NCBI GenBank assembly: GCA_014773175.1
Contig: VXCM01000300.1
Span: 1-64,000, forward strand
Length of the DNA: 64,000 bases
Source: Lucifuga dentata
Lineage: Eukaryota; Chordata; Actinopteri; Ophidiiformes; Bythitidae
Direction of reading: 5' to 3'
Positions 1 through 32,521 of this stretch are shown here, in pieces (the stretch's first letter is position 1; every line of letters begins with the position of its first letter). A program made the translations under genes and the position numbers. The notes beneath the pieces were generated by a model, which searched no databases, was not told the origin of the DNA, and was given only the letters and a program-made list of their open reading frames with translations.

Positions 1-1124
1 GGAGGCAGATGATTCGCTGTGGTGACCCCTGAAGGGAAAGCCGAAAGGAAAAGAAGAAGATGTGGGTCACACACATAAAATATATATTTAGATATATGTT
101 ATTACCTTCTCAAAGAGTTTTCACCTATGTGTTTGATTGTTAGCAGGATTATTCAAAACTGTTGTACATTTTAACAAAACTTGGTGGAAGGGAAGAATAA
201 GTTACCTTTGCACATTGGAAACATAAGTAACTATCGTTGATTTTTGTTTTTTGTTTTTTTTTTAAGTCAAACTTTGCTCTTGAGAAATATGGTTGTGCAA
301 GTTCACTACATTTTTCTCAAATTATCATATTACTCTTGTTTGTTGATATGGAGTGTTTTTTAAATTGATAATCTAGAAATTTATTTTACTGGATAATAAA
401 TGTACAACCCTGACTAGCCACCTGGACTTACATCATCCCTATTCTCTATATATCATGAACCACAATGGAAATAAGTCTTAGACATGGTTGTCTTATCCTT
501 GACATCTGAGATGTGTTTATTTTCTGTCTCATAATGTAATATACATTAAACTAAACTAAACTAAACTGAACTCATTAAAATGTTGGTGCTGATTACAATT
601 GGGAACAGATCCAAGAATTTCATAAAATCTTTTTTTTTAATAATAATCCTGCTAATAAACAGAAACAAATAAACCAACCAAATGAGTGAAAAGTATAACC
701 TCTAAACAAATAAAAGCATTTAAGTTCTATTATCATAGTTCATTCTCTTTAGGTCAGTAAGTTAGGGCTTTGGCAAGATTTTGTTTATATATGTAAAATA
801 CCTATATGTAAATTTACTGTACTTTTATTGCTTTGAGGTATAGAGGCTCTCCCTCTGGCCTCCCCTAATAGTATCAGGAGGTAGCTTCTAAATTTACCCT
901 AATCGGCACGGAAACATGGAAACAACTTCTCAGAGGCTGCAAGTTGTTTCCCCTATGCTATAATTAGTCCAGTTTGTTGTCCTTGATTGTAGACAAAATA
1001 TTTTGTGTTCTCATGCAGCCACTCACACTGACAGACACCTTTAGGCTTTAAGGTCCAGACCCTCTTTCTGTCAGCTGTGTCCGCTCAGGATGATTGAATC
1101 ACTGTGCATGTCCTGATACAGACT

Positions 1125-1640
1125 TAGGCTACTTTCACATGACAGGCCTTAAAGGACCATACTGGCAATCATGCATGTTTGAGCCCAATGTGTACAACCC
1201 ACATATATGGTAAGTTACTGTCAAACAAGTTCAAAAACATAAAATCGTGCTTTAGTTTTCATGTTATTTTTTCAAATCCTTAATCTTTCAAAATCAAATG
1301 TTTAGGTGATACAACAAAAACCTTAAAATTCTGTATTTTGCCTTCTAACACATATGCACACACGGCCGTTTTAATTTCTTGGTAAGCTGTCTTCTCCTCA
1401 GACTATATTTCCTGGTGGAGGTGTACATTTTCTTCCATGTCTTCCAGAGATCAGACATGAATCAGATATATGAACACATATGCAGAGTGGCCCAAATCCA
1501 ATAAGAAAAAAAATCTGATTTGGTCTATACACTGCTTAGAAAAAAAAAATTAGACCTGTGTGGCATGTAGGCAAAAAATAAATAAATAAAATAAACAGAT
1601 CTAGGTCACTTCAGTCCGTAATGTGAATGTAGTCATAACC
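1125..1640. repeat. Nested transposon debris left of kdr (family A copy 1 inside a hAT-like element)
   Basis: GCTACTTTCACATGACAGG (1129) and CATTACGGACTGAAGTGAC-type text (near 1600-1625, opposite orientation) are the ends of a hAT-like MITE. A family A element starts within it at 1148 (TTAAAGGACCATACTGGC). No genes in 1-2325; the rest is AT-rich non-coding DNA plus (CA)n runs. Confidence 0.4.
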
Positions 1641-1994
1641 TGAGCCTTTAAATTTAGGTTGCCTAGGATTATCATTAATCCAAAAAATGCATGAGCAAAG
1701 TGAAAAAAGAATGAGGCATCATGCAAAAATTCAAAACTGCCACAGTATTGTCATGATTGGTGGAGGATGGTGTTGGGTTGAGCAGGAATGTTTTGAAAAA
1801 GAGAAGCCACATCCCTTTGTGGAATTTGATCGTATTCAGGCTCTTAAACTGTTTTTTTTTTTTTTTTTTTTTTTTTAATGTCACCTTTATTTTGAAAATC
1901 AAGTAACTTGACTGGGCTGTTATGGAGATGTATTCTTAGCCAAATACAATACCCAAGGTTGAAAGAGTATTGTTCCTTTGACATGCACACAGGC

Positions 1995-1998
<4 letters not shown>

Positions 1999-2038
<40 letters not shown>

Positions 2039-2148
2039 GTAACCAAGGCTGAGAAAGTATTGTTTTGTTTGGGCCACACAGAGAAAGGAAATGAGAGGTA
2101 CACCAGACTAGGGTACAAATATACACATACCAAGACACATGCCAGCAT

Positions 2149-2200
<52 letters not shown>

Positions 2201-2206
2201 ACACAG
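1999..2206. repeat. Two (CA)n microsatellites
   Basis: Runs at about 1999-2035 and 2152-2206 separated by unique sequence. Confidence 0.9.
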
Positions 2207-2325
2207 AAAATACAAATACAGTCACAGATGAACACAATTGAGATGTACTGGAGATTCTCAGTTTTGCCATGTTAAACAAAAGCAGAAAGAGAAATCAGCT
2301 AAAACGCTCAGAATCTGTGAGTATT

Positions 2326-2331
2326 TTTATT
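2326..2331 (-). terminator. Candidate kdr polyadenylation signal AATAAA
   Basis: AATAAA on the minus strand about 555 nt downstream of the kdr stop. The stretch between (2332-2884) has no coding content and is taken as 3' UTR; it includes a homopolymer A run interrupted by an N at 2486. Cleavage has not been shown. Confidence 0.4.
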
Positions 2332-2884
2332 TTATAAAACTAGTTACATTATTGCTGGTTTAGTCAGTACACTTTCTATAAAATACTGTTAAGTCATATG
2401 AATAAACTAACTGTACAGTCAAGAGATGGTGTTGAAAGTGATCTAAGTGAACAGCTTTCCTGTAAAAACAAAAAAAAAAAAAAAANAAAAAAAAAAAAAA
2501 AGACTGAGAAAAGAAAGAAAACTTTTTTCGATTCAATTATCTAAAAATTCCAGTTGCCGTTTCCTCTAGCAGAGGAAGTAGGTGGGTTGCCCCTCAGGAA
2601 GTGGGCGTGTCCTCACGTCTAGGTTCCACAGACCTTCCACTCGCTGTGTAAACATGATAGCTGAGAGCTGAAAGAGAGCCGCTCTACACAAAGATCACAT
2701 ATCTTGTACATACAACCTTCATTTTTCCCAAATGAATGATTAAGTGTCTCTTGACAACGTCACAGTGAACAAAGCTCTATTGCATGTGATGTCATTGTTC
2801 TGAAAATGTAATACCTGTGGAAGGTAAACAAAATACTGTACAGTAAAAAGACTCTGAGGGAGGGGTTTTACTGGAGGTTTGGGG

Positions 2885-22789
<19,905 letters not shown>

Positions 22790-23075
22790 CCGACAGAGTC
22801 CACATGAATCCAGCAAAAAGGTTCAATCCACTCAAAATAATCCTACACACTCATTATTCATCCATTCATCGGTGATGCTTTGTATTCCGCTCCAGTGACG
22901 AGTGTGTGAAAGCTAGCCGCGCAGCAAAGTCATAAGGAGTACAGAGAGCGATGATCAGAAGCGTGCAAAGTGTGTGTAGGTGTGTGTCCATGGAGCTGAA
23001 GGTTCTGAGGATGGAGCGCAGGAAGGAGCGTCACGCTGCGCTCCGTGACATAAACACACTGTTTATACGAGACGC
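22790..23075 (-). promoter_or_regulatory. kdr 5' UTR and proximal promoter with upstream ATGs
   Basis: A TATAAAC element lies at 23067-23061 on the minus strand, about 275 nt upstream of the start codon. The downstream leader contains GGAA/TTCC cores (for example around 23022-23030) compatible with ETS-factor sites, which are typical of endothelial promoters. The leader contains six upstream ATGs, at 22991, 22869, 22865, 22861, 22854 and 22805. The first opens a 41-codon frame ending at 22866; the last overlaps the kdr start out of frame. Confidence 0.45.
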
Positions 23076-23499
23076 GACTTCACTTCTTGGGGATTTTTGA
23101 ACAAAACAACCAGTTTATAAAATGGAAACTTATTTAAAGAAGTTTAATGTTAAAGAACGGATTGTAGAGTTAGAGATGACAAATGTCACCTCCCCACAAA
23201 TAATGACTAATAGGAAAGAGAAGTCTGTGGGGAACTTAGGGTCATTTTTATGATCCCTTATCCAGCAAAAAGTTTGGTCTGATGATTACAGTCTGATGAC
23301 ATTTTGAAACCTACACAAATTACTTAAATAAAATGAAATTAAACAGAACTATTCTTAATTAAGTGCTGGATTACTGATTGGGACATGTAAAAATATGCTT
23401 CATTGAATAATATTTTATGCAATTTTTTTTTCGACAAAAATGTTAAAGAAACCACCAAAAACAGACATACAGATTTATTCAGGGTTCTATTTTGTAACC

Positions 23500-23945
23500 T
23501 TTGCAATACTTTCATGTTCAAAACAACACACTGATCCATTCTCTGCAGCCCCGCTGTGCACACTGAGTGAAAACAATCAGTTTTAACTACTGTCTCTGCC
23601 ACCCTCCCCATTCTGAGAGGCCGGCTGCATTGGATTTGAGCCGGTAACACTCACAAATTGGAAAACAGGGGACCCCTAGCCAAATTCATTCGCTGGCCTT
23701 GTATTTTGTGGGTGTGTTTAACCAAAAGTGTAGGCAGGTAAATTCAACGTTACATGTTGATGTTAACAGAAGTAAAGGACTAATCAAAACAAAGCTTTCA
23801 GCTGCAGTTCAGGACTGGTGGGTTTGTCATCGAATACATTTCTATCTACTTCAACTTTTGACACTTTGACAATGCCTCAGTTCTTATACTTATTATACTG
23901 TACATGTACTATAAAAAATAACTAAAAGTATAATGTGTCCCTACA
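23500..23945. mobile_element. Family B element, copy 3, upstream of kdr
   Basis: GTGCACACTGAGTGAAAACA, CGCTGGCCTTGTATTTTGTG, AAAGGACTAATCAAAACAAA and the end AGTATAATGTGTCCCT match family B. Confidence 0.55.
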
Positions 23946-24912
23946 TACATCTACACATCCACTCTGTCTTCCTCACTGATGCAGCTTGTAACACTAACTT
24001 TTGACAAAGCTAGCTGCCTGAATCAAACAATGTATGATGTTTGCACATTCATATCAGTGACTATGATTGGTTTCCATTTATTTGATGTCACCAATCACGT
24101 AGACGCTTGTACATTCATGCAGATCATCAACCTAGATTTCAGCGACAACAGGAGAATTTTCCTATTTCAGTAGATGAATGCAAAAACACTTTCGCATGAC
24201 AATTGCACATTTACATCAGTCTGCGCAGTAAAAGTCAAACAGAAGGAAAACCACATTTTTGGGTGGAAGCAGCCTTTAAATTCAAATTAAATTTAAATTA
24301 ATTTTTTGCCTCTAAACAGAAAATGCATTGTGGTTCAGTCACTGACTAAAACATTGGTTTAATATTCATTATTTCACAGGAACTCACTTTTAATCTCAAC
24401 ATGATAAATGCAGGTTTGGTTTTGATGTTTGCAGGGATTTAGGAGGGTTTGGGGAGACGGGGGTTAGTTGTTATGTGTTATACCCACATGTTTCCTGGCC
24501 CGGTCACTTCTAGAGGGATGCTCTGCCCACTAAGCTGCCCACCATTCTCCAAACCAACACTTCCTGGAGGGCACTCCGACACATCATGCACCTTTGGAAA
24601 AGCTGGAAACAAAAACATTTTCCAATTTTTTTTCATCTGCTTTTGTTTTCCAGAATTCTCAAAGTGGAGTAATTGCTTTGAACTCTGGCACATTTAAAGA
24701 CAAAGAGACACATAAGCGATGATTTTAAAAGGTATTTGGGGAAAAAATAAAAAGAAGGCAGGGAAATGTTTATAGCTCTGTAGAAAATATCACTTTATGT
24801 CTTACTTGTAAGTTTTGAGTCTTTGCCAAGCTTAATGATTAAAGCAATTCACATTAAATGTTGTTTTCCTATATTTTTTTTCCAATGGCTAATACAAAAA
24901 TTAAAAAAAANA

Positions 24913-24946
<34 letters not shown>

Positions 24947-25311
24947 TAATTTAATTTATAATAATAAATATATATCAGATAATTGGTAATATCTGAGTTT
25001 ACTACTACAGAGTGGTTTGGATAATATAGTGAGTAAGTATTGAGGCATTTCAAAGTGTCAAAAGTTGAGGTAGATGCCTACAGAAATCCTATATCACAAA
25101 CCCACACCCACAACCCACATAACAGACAGCACTGAAATCATATCATGGACCTGAAAAATTCATATTTAAGGGTCTTCACAAGTAAAACACCCTGGATTCT
25201 ATCTGTATCCTGTAGTTTGTGTTTATGCTCTGGGACCACAAGAGGCATTTCAAAGGTCAGTGTCTGACAATTCAACACAGCTCTGAATAGGCACAAAGTG
25301 TATTGTGTGTT

Positions 25312-25355
<44 letters not shown>

Positions 25356-25460
25356 CGTGCTGTAATTGTAAATTGAGGAAGAAAAGAGTGAATAATTAAT
25401 TAGTCAGGAAATAATCTATACAGTCAAAATATACGCAACCTCACCTACCAACAAGACACC

Positions 25461-25462
<2 letters not shown>

Positions 25463-25496
<34 letters not shown>

Positions 25497-25531
25497 GTTT
25501 CCATGTGTGTCTGTACACACCCACACAGTCN

Positions 25532-25563
<32 letters not shown>

Positions 25564-25597
25564 GTTTCCATGTGTGTCTGTACACACCCACACAGTC
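25463..25597. other. Assembly duplication across single N (25531) with (CA)n
   Basis: The 37-bp unique text at 25494-25530 recurs at 25561-25597, each preceded by a CA run, with N between. Confidence 0.85.
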
Positions 25598-26308
25598 CAC
25601 AGAATATGTCAAATCAGCCAAAATGATTGAAAATGCATGTGTGGGTGTGCATGGCCTGTACAAAGAATCGTGAAGGTGTAAGACGTCTCACCCTCAAAGT
25701 CAACAATCAGCATATAAAGATGCCAAACAAGCTGATCACAGTCCTGAGAAAAGTTTTTTATTCAGGACTCATGGGTGCACAGAACATTAGCAACATGTAC
25801 AACAAGCTTACAGAATCTGTTTATGTACCTATATGTGATTATTCTTACAAAGAACACAAGCTGATAGAACTGCAGCAGCTACGATAAAGCAAAGAATTTA
25901 TGTCACAGATGACCTGACTACACGTCACAGATGCAGTTCATTTAGTACTTTCTAAAGTGAATATCTGCTATGAACAATATATTTAGCTGAGGATCCCTGA
26001 AACTTTCAACTTAAAACAATCAGGATTTTTAAGCAGAACATTAAAATAGTAGACATATTAGAAAAGACAAAATGATCAAAGTCATCTCAAATGCTCCTAA
26101 GACAGAATCTCAACCAAAAATGTCTTTCAGGTTACCCATCAAAACTATCTCTCTACTTTCTTCTTCTCATACTATGTTTGAATCTGTTCAAGTTGACTTT
26201 GGTTTTCCAGAATACAAATCATAGTGTACTGCTGTGCCCATGGAGCAAGATTCTGCCATCAATGGGCCAGGGGCTGCTGAAGGTCCAGCTCTTGGAACAT
26301 TAAAAAAC

Positions 26309-26309
<1 letters not shown>

Positions 26310-26360
<51 letters not shown>
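26310..26360. repeat. (GA)n microsatellite
   Basis: Pure GA run in the spacer between kdr and srd5a3. Confidence 0.9.
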
Positions 26361-26363
<3 letters not shown>

Positions 26364-26714
26364 AGGATGGGGAAGGCGGGAAGCAGGAAACTGTGCGCAT
26401 TTCCTTAGACAGGATACAGAGCTCCTCCAAGAGGCATCCTGGAATCACATGCCTCAAAGACCTTACTTGGTCTTTCAAACAAACACAATGATTTTCTTTT
26501 GAAACATTATTGCACTGAAGAAAGAGACAACTCTACAGTTATGTTACAAAAAATTTTGAGTTATAGGAAAAATCAAGCGGCATTATAGATGGCAGCTAGG
26601 GGGGATTTGTTGAGGGCACCAAACTTCATTGTTGTGTCCAAATTTGTTCACTTTTCGCTGTTTTAGTGTTTCACATTTTGTAGTGTTGCCCAAATTTGTA
26701 GAGAGAATTATTGC

Positions 26715-26935
26715 ACCTTTGCTCAGCAGTTCTCAGTCCTGGTCCTGGAGTACCTGAGCACTGCATAATTTCCATCTCTCCCTGCTTTACTTACACTTCA
26801 ATGGCTAAATCACGTGTCCACTTGATCGAGATCTTGATTAGTTAAATACTCCTGATTTAGCTGACCAGACGTGGATAGAACAGGGGAGAAATGAAAAATA
26901 TGTGTTGGAGACTCTGAGGACCAAGAATTGTGAAA
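26715..26935. mobile_element. MITE with inverted ends upstream of srd5a3
   Basis: Left end AGCAGTTCTCAGTCCTGGTCC and right end GAGGACCAAGAATTGTG are imperfect inverted copies enclosing about 200 bp of non-coding DNA, a pattern typical of common fish DNA-transposon derivatives. Confidence 0.45.
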
Positions 26936-27394
26936 AAAACAGTTTACACATTAGAGGGTGTCACCAAACAGCAGGTTACTTGGCGTGGATGCTGATACAG
27001 CAGCACAGTCCTGTTAGGAAGCCAAATCTGCTAAATTAAGAGATAAAATATTATTATTTCTATTATTACTATTACTACAGTCATTATTATTATTTTTATG
27101 TGCTGACTGTAGTACTACTGCAGTCATACAGAACTTGTTGCAGATCCTGGTGCTGCCACCTGCTGTACATTGTTTTCCCCAGAGTCCAATAATTCTAAAT
27201 CCTAATTTAAATAGATATTACAGCGGACACTGAATCTTACGTATTTTCTATAAACAACTGTTAACTGATTAAGTCATCGCATTTAAGTGGCTAATTTGCA
27301 TTTCCTGTCAGTACGCGTCAACCGGAACTGTTATGACTGTTTTCCATCGGTCTCTTTTCGGTGTTGCACAAAACAATGCGCACATAGCAGTGAG

Positions 27395-29718
27395 ATGTTT
27401 TGGAGTTTAGGCAACGTTAGTGTTGTTGATACGTTTTGGTTATTTTTGTCAACATGTTTCTTATTATCTTTTTATGCTCACATAATCTTACGTAATTTGC
27501 CGGAAAGATTTGAAAGCTCTGCCATTTATGTGTTATTTCAGGATCTTATTCGGTACGGAAAAACCAAGCAAAGTATCAAACGACACGACTGGTTGCGTGT
27601 GTTTGATATCCCAAAAAGGTAAAGGCTATTTCGGAACACACACACAACTTTGGTTTCACTTCTTAAAAATATTCATATACCATTAAAGATCCGTCTTATG
27701 TGCTATGTTTCTTTTTTCAGATGGTTCTGGCACTTCTATGCGATCTCCGTTGTCTGGAATGGTTTTCTACTCGCCTTGCACCTGAACGTCGCACATGTGT
27801 CATATCCATTATGGCTGACCTGGATAATGGACATTTTGACAGGTCTACCGAGCACTGAGAATAAAGGTACAGGAGGCTGACACACCTCTGCTATGTTAAA
27901 GCTGATACCTTCCTGTTTTTGACTTGACTGTCTGATATTGGTTCTGCCTTTAGCTCCACAGCTGTCTGTTGTTCTGGTCCAGATGTTGCTCTGGCTGCAT
28001 TCCCTGAGGAGGTTGCTGGAGTGCTTGTTTATCAGCATTTTCTCGAATGGAGCCATTCACTTGGTGCAGTATGCATTCGGCCTGGGATATTACATGGCAC
28101 TGGGATTGACAGTGCTCTGCTCGGGCAATCTGGAAAAAGGTGAGACTGAAATGAGTCATCAGTAATCAGTCTCCAGTGGTTCTGTGTGTGTGTGTGTGTG
28201 TTTATGTTTATGGTCGGTGATTCTCTTTTCAGAGAATGTTTCACTACTCTCCCAGCTGGACTGGTTCCATGTAGCCGGAATTGCACTTTTCATATGGGCC
28301 TCACTGCTGCAGCATCATTCCATCGTCCTGCTGGCCAGGCTTCGCACTGGAAATTCAGGTAAGCATGTGTCTGAATACTACATCTGTCACTACAAATTAT
28401 TTATATTTCATTAATGATGACCATTTTCAAAAGTACACTATATCTACCTACGTCAGTGAATGTTGTTTTACTGCATTCAGAAAGTGATTGGTTGTCATTT
28501 ATTTCAGGATGTTACATTATTCAGCTTGCAGAATCTTAAAATGGGCTTACTTTGATAATCCACAACAATCAATATTTTGTCTGATTTAAGGTCATTGGGA
28601 TTATGTCACTAATGCATGATGATATCCCTGCAATATAAGATATATATCAGTGTACATATTATCACATATGCAAAAATAAATTGCAGCATACAAATGTTAT
28701 GTCTGCAGTTTTGTATATTTGACTGTTAATATGTACAGTTACTATTGTTATATTTCTTCAATTTATAGTTAATATTTATTAATGTCATTTCTGGTAAAGT
28801 TTCTTTTTTTTTTTTTTTTTNTTTTTTTTTTTTTTTTTGGTTATTTTTTAAACATTCTTGCCCTTGTCTTTGATAATTAAGTTTATTTTTCAACTCTGAA
28901 ACATCCTGCCTCAGTTCATATCTTTTTCAACATTTTATAACCAACTTTGAAGAACCATGACAAAAAAATGTTTGTTTATGTTGTGTATACTGTATTTGAA
29001 ACCACATCAGACAATATAAAAATCAAACAACAGCAAATTGTTTGATATTTTTTTTCTTTTTCTTTAGTCTTAAATCCAGTATCAGTAAAGATCTTGTGGA
29101 GATGCATTTAAAAGTGCAGACAGATTTGAAAAGTCTGCACTGTACCACACAAAAATAACATGAAAATGACAAAATAAAGCAAAAATGAAGTTGACTGTTT
29201 GATTATTTCTTCTCATTTTGTTAAAATGAAATCAAAGAACCATGTTATGCTTTTGGAAAATGAAAAGTACTAATATAAAGTATAGATCATTTGTAGCAAA
29301 CTGGAAAATAACATGCAAAAACTCTGATGTGGTCTATTAAAATAATGCATACAATACACATTAATCATATGAGTAATAGCATAAATCGCAATGATATATC
29401 GAATTAACCAGTTTAACCAAGGACTGATGTATTTTCTGTTTCTTTTGATAACTTTCAGGAAAAGTGGAGACTCTGGCTCACAGAATGCCAAAGGGAGGCT
29501 GGTTTGAGCTCGTGTCATGTCCACATTACTTTGCTGAGCTGCTAATCTACATCTCGCTGAGCCTGGTTTTTGGAGGACTTTCTCTCACCTGGTGGTTTGT
29601 TGTCCTTTACGTGTTCTTTAACCAAGCACTGGCTGCACAGCTTTGTCATGAGCTTTACATTAGCAAATATGAATCATACCCACAGCATCGAAAAGCATTT
29701 ATACCTTTTATGTTGTGA
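27395..29718 (+). CDS. srd5a3: Steroid 5-alpha-reductase 3 / polyprenol reductase, 5 exons
   Basis: ER membrane enzyme that reduces the alpha-isoprene unit in the polyprenol-to-dolichol route, needed for dolichol-phosphate and N-glycosylation. Exons: 27395-27618, 27721-27866, 27954-28139, 28233-28358, 29459-29718. All are GT-AG and in phase, giving 313 residues. Start [15 protein letters not shown] is the first ATG that puts a hydrophobic segment at the N-terminus. Family landmarks: [35 protein letters not shown], and the conserved C-terminal 5-alpha-reductase domain with [31 protein letters not shown] and the terminal [14 protein letters not shown]. Intron 4 (28359-29458) contains a poly-T run broken by an N. 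The gene is divergent from kdr, about 4.6 kb between start codons. Confidence 0.96.
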
Positions 29719-30564
29719 CTTATACCAGTCGGACTATGAGCCCTCTTTGATGTCAGAGCTGTGATGGAATGTAAATAGAATTTTCATCCCAGCAACACAA
29801 AGGTCTTATTGAAAATCCCATAATTGCATCACACAGAAAAAGTAAGTCCTAGATGAACATGGATATCATAAAAAGTCATCAAAACAAAAAAGCACAAATA
29901 AGTTGGCACGAACAAGTTGGCAAAATATACAACACTAATACCACAGGCAGGCACAGACACCACACAAATGCACACAGAGGCCTCAATTCACAATCTCTCC
30001 AAGCCACTACAATCAAGAGCATTGAGGCATCCCATAAAACAGACTAATGATCCTCCAGAACTTAAATGTTTATTATCCCACATCTCTCCTATCTTATCTT
30101 GTTTTTGTAAGCAGAAAATGATTTAGCCCATGGAAATCTACTACATTCAGGAAAGTACAGTTCTACCGCTCAAATCGGTTACTGTGTTCTATATAACATT
30201 ACCAGCAGTCTAACTATGGTAAACAAAAATCTTCAGGGTCCATAGAATTGTGAGCAAAAAACTGTTAGGATGCAGACTGACACCTCCACTGTGAGAAAGC
30301 TCATAGTTTTGGTTGGGATTTGCTTTGCATGCAGGCAAATGATAAGCCTGTGTGCAATGAAAAGCTACTGTCAGATGTGGCTTTATGATAAAAACGTAGC
30401 GTGGGAGCTTGGTGGAATTCAAAGAGTTTTTCTTTTTGAACCTGGATGCAAATGCCTTCTATGTCAAAGTTGTGGCAGAACGTTTTTTTTTTACATATAC
30501 AGTCAGATATAGCTTAGTTTTTGGCAACAATTTTCTTTTTGTTTCCTCATCACTTACCATAAAT

Positions 30565-31099
30565 AATCTTCCAGGGAATGCTACCGCATACATGTTAGGT
30601 TACTGCCAACAATTTTCCAATGAAAATATTTAAATTGTGTTTCCTACCTGCCAGACTGCCATTGGTTTCAGTTCATTACAGTACGCTATAAAAAAAATCA
30701 GCTTGTAGAGATTTGAAACATGCTTGAGATGTTCCTTTACAGTGAACAAGACATTAGATATTTTGTCGAAGTAACTTTATGTAACTGGTCCAACACAGAA
30801 CCACACAGAAGAAAATGTATGTCTCTGCCAGGGAATATAGTCCCAGGAGAAGAAGGCTTTTACCAAGAAATTAAGAATTAACATCCCTTCTACACTCGGA
30901 CATATGTGTTAGCATGTAAATCATTGAATTTTTTTAGGTGATTTGAACATTTGATTTTGAAAGATTGGGGGATTTGGCAAAATAACGGAAAAAAAATACA
31001 TTTTTATGTTTTGGAAAATGGTTGTCAGTAACAAAATGTGTGTGCAGGTAGTATTTATTGGGCTTAAACATGCAAATTTACAGGTATGGTCCTTTAGGT
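30565..31099. mobile_element. Family A element, copy 4 (left end decayed)
   Basis: Right end ACAGGTATGGTCCTTTAG and interior words GAACATTTGATTTTGAAAG and GAAAATGGTTGTCAGTAAC match the other copies; the left inverted end is not recognisable. Confidence 0.6.
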
Positions 31100-31223
31100 A
31101 AAATTAATAGTGGATCTTTAACTACTTTTACTCTATTTTTTTTTTCTAATGGACAAGTTGTACTTGCAGAAAGTAAGTCTTAATATGATAGCTCTACATT
31201 TACTCGAGTATGGCTTTGAGGTA

Positions 31224-31573
31224 CTTTATCCACCACTGGAGTTATCCTTGTGATAGTGTTGTGAATGGTGTCTCTTGTTATTCTGTTCTCCCTTACTGGG
31301 AACAATATTCTGCTGGACAGATGTCACAGATGCTGGCTCAAGACTTGAAGGTGCAGAACTAAAATTCTCTATCTGAAAACTGAGTGGCAAGTACATGTAG
31401 CTCTTGACCAAGATACTTTCATGTACAAATGTGGATTGTTCACTGTACTCCTCAGCTATTTGTGCAGGGTGTGGATCTCCTTGAATGTGAAACTTGGCAG
31501 TACTGTTAATATTCTTGCTCGGCGTGACTCTCCAGGTGAGAGGCACATTAGGAGGAATATATTGATTATCATA
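31224..31573 (-). CDS. Unidentified exon-like open segment
   Basis: Preceded by an acceptor TGTATTTTTCAG, the minus strand is open for about 115 codons to a TAA, with text such as YDNQYIPPNVPLTWRVTPSK and KFHIQGDPHPAQIAEEYSEQ. The frame is closed by stops just upstream of the acceptor, as in a real last exon. I do not recognise the family and see no partner exons nearby. The 3' end overlaps a common fish repeat motif (about 31170-31225, GGCTTTGAGGTACTTTATCC), so this may be an exapted or relic exon. Confidence 0.3.
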
Positions 31574-32199
31574 CTGAAAAATACAACATTATTTGTCGTG
31601 AATAACTTCGTGTCAAAACATTTCCAGCAGGTTTGTGTTAAATAAATCTGATTACAAACTACACAGCAAATGAAGTTTTTTGTCATTAAGTATACTACAG
31701 TTACAACTAATAAAACAAAGATTATTGTATGTATCTTCTGAAAATTAATTTATTTTTACTTCAATATTACTTTTGTTAAATCTGTGACCTTGCCTTGAAG
31801 GAATGTTCTGGAGGGTGTCATAATGCTCATCTCCAATAATGACTGAAGATTACACTAAATCAATCAAAATGTTGCTTTAATTATTATAATTTTCACAACA
31901 TATAAGGTGCTCCACGCTGAAATATAACATAGGTATTTGTTGATTTCATGTTTATTGTTCTGATGAAATATTATTTAGTATAGGTTTACTGCAAATAATG
32001 CATAAGCATTCAATAAACACATGTTTGAGCAGTTATTACTCCTTTTTAATTAACTTTAATAATTTACTACAGGTGTCTTGTGTAATTACTAGTGACGTAA
32101 CGCTAGTAACTTCCTCACTTCTTTTTTCTTTTTCTCTTTTTTTTTTTTTTTTTTTTAATTAATTTTGCAAGCCTTTCAAGCTTTGCCCATATTTTCCAC

Positions 32200-32521
32200 A
32201 TCACGTTAGCACGGAAGTGACAATAAAGGCAGCCAATGAAATGTGAGAATAGTGCTTACGTCATCTTAGAACGCCAACGCTTCCCCTTTAACGGTCCAAT
32301 CATCTCTCTATTTCCTCCTCCATGTGGCAGCAGGTTTGTAACTTCCGTGAGTTGGCTCGGTGGATATGATTGTGTATCACCCCGGTCTCCCTTTAATTTT
32401 TGTTAATTGCTAACATGAAGTTAAGATAGTTTTGCTGTCAGTTTCCTCAAGTGATTTACGGGGGGGACAAATTAACAAGCAAATTGTATTTTGTCAGTGT
32501 TTTGAAGGGTTAGGGTTAATT
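32200..32521 (+). promoter_or_regulatory. tmem165 promoter and 5' UTR
   Basis: The segment just upstream of the gene holds CCAAT-type boxes (around 32232 and 32306) and two short GC-richer patches without a clear TATA box, consistent with a housekeeping promoter. The transcription start is not determinable from sequence. Confidence 0.35.

Larger units (their letters stand above)
23076..27394. other. Intergenic spacer kdr-srd5a3
   Basis: No coding exon seen. Contains a family B element, (GT)n, (CA)n and (GA)n runs, a poly-A run with N at 24911, an N-linked duplication and a MITE. Regulatory elements for the divergent kdr and srd5a3 genes presumably lie here, but none is identifiable by eye. 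Confidence 0.6.
29719..32199. other. Intergenic spacer srd5a3-tmem165
   Basis: Holds the srd5a3 3' UTR (end not identified), a decayed family A element and the unidentified exon-like segment at 31224-31573. Otherwise AT-rich non-coding sequence. Confidence 0.55.

Noticed and set aside
1844..2279. Long open frames rich in CVCVCV or HTHTHT
   Set aside because: Translations of (CA)n/(GT)n microsatellites; no protein-like sequence. The same applies to frames at 10454-10798, 18825-19332 and 25445-25663.
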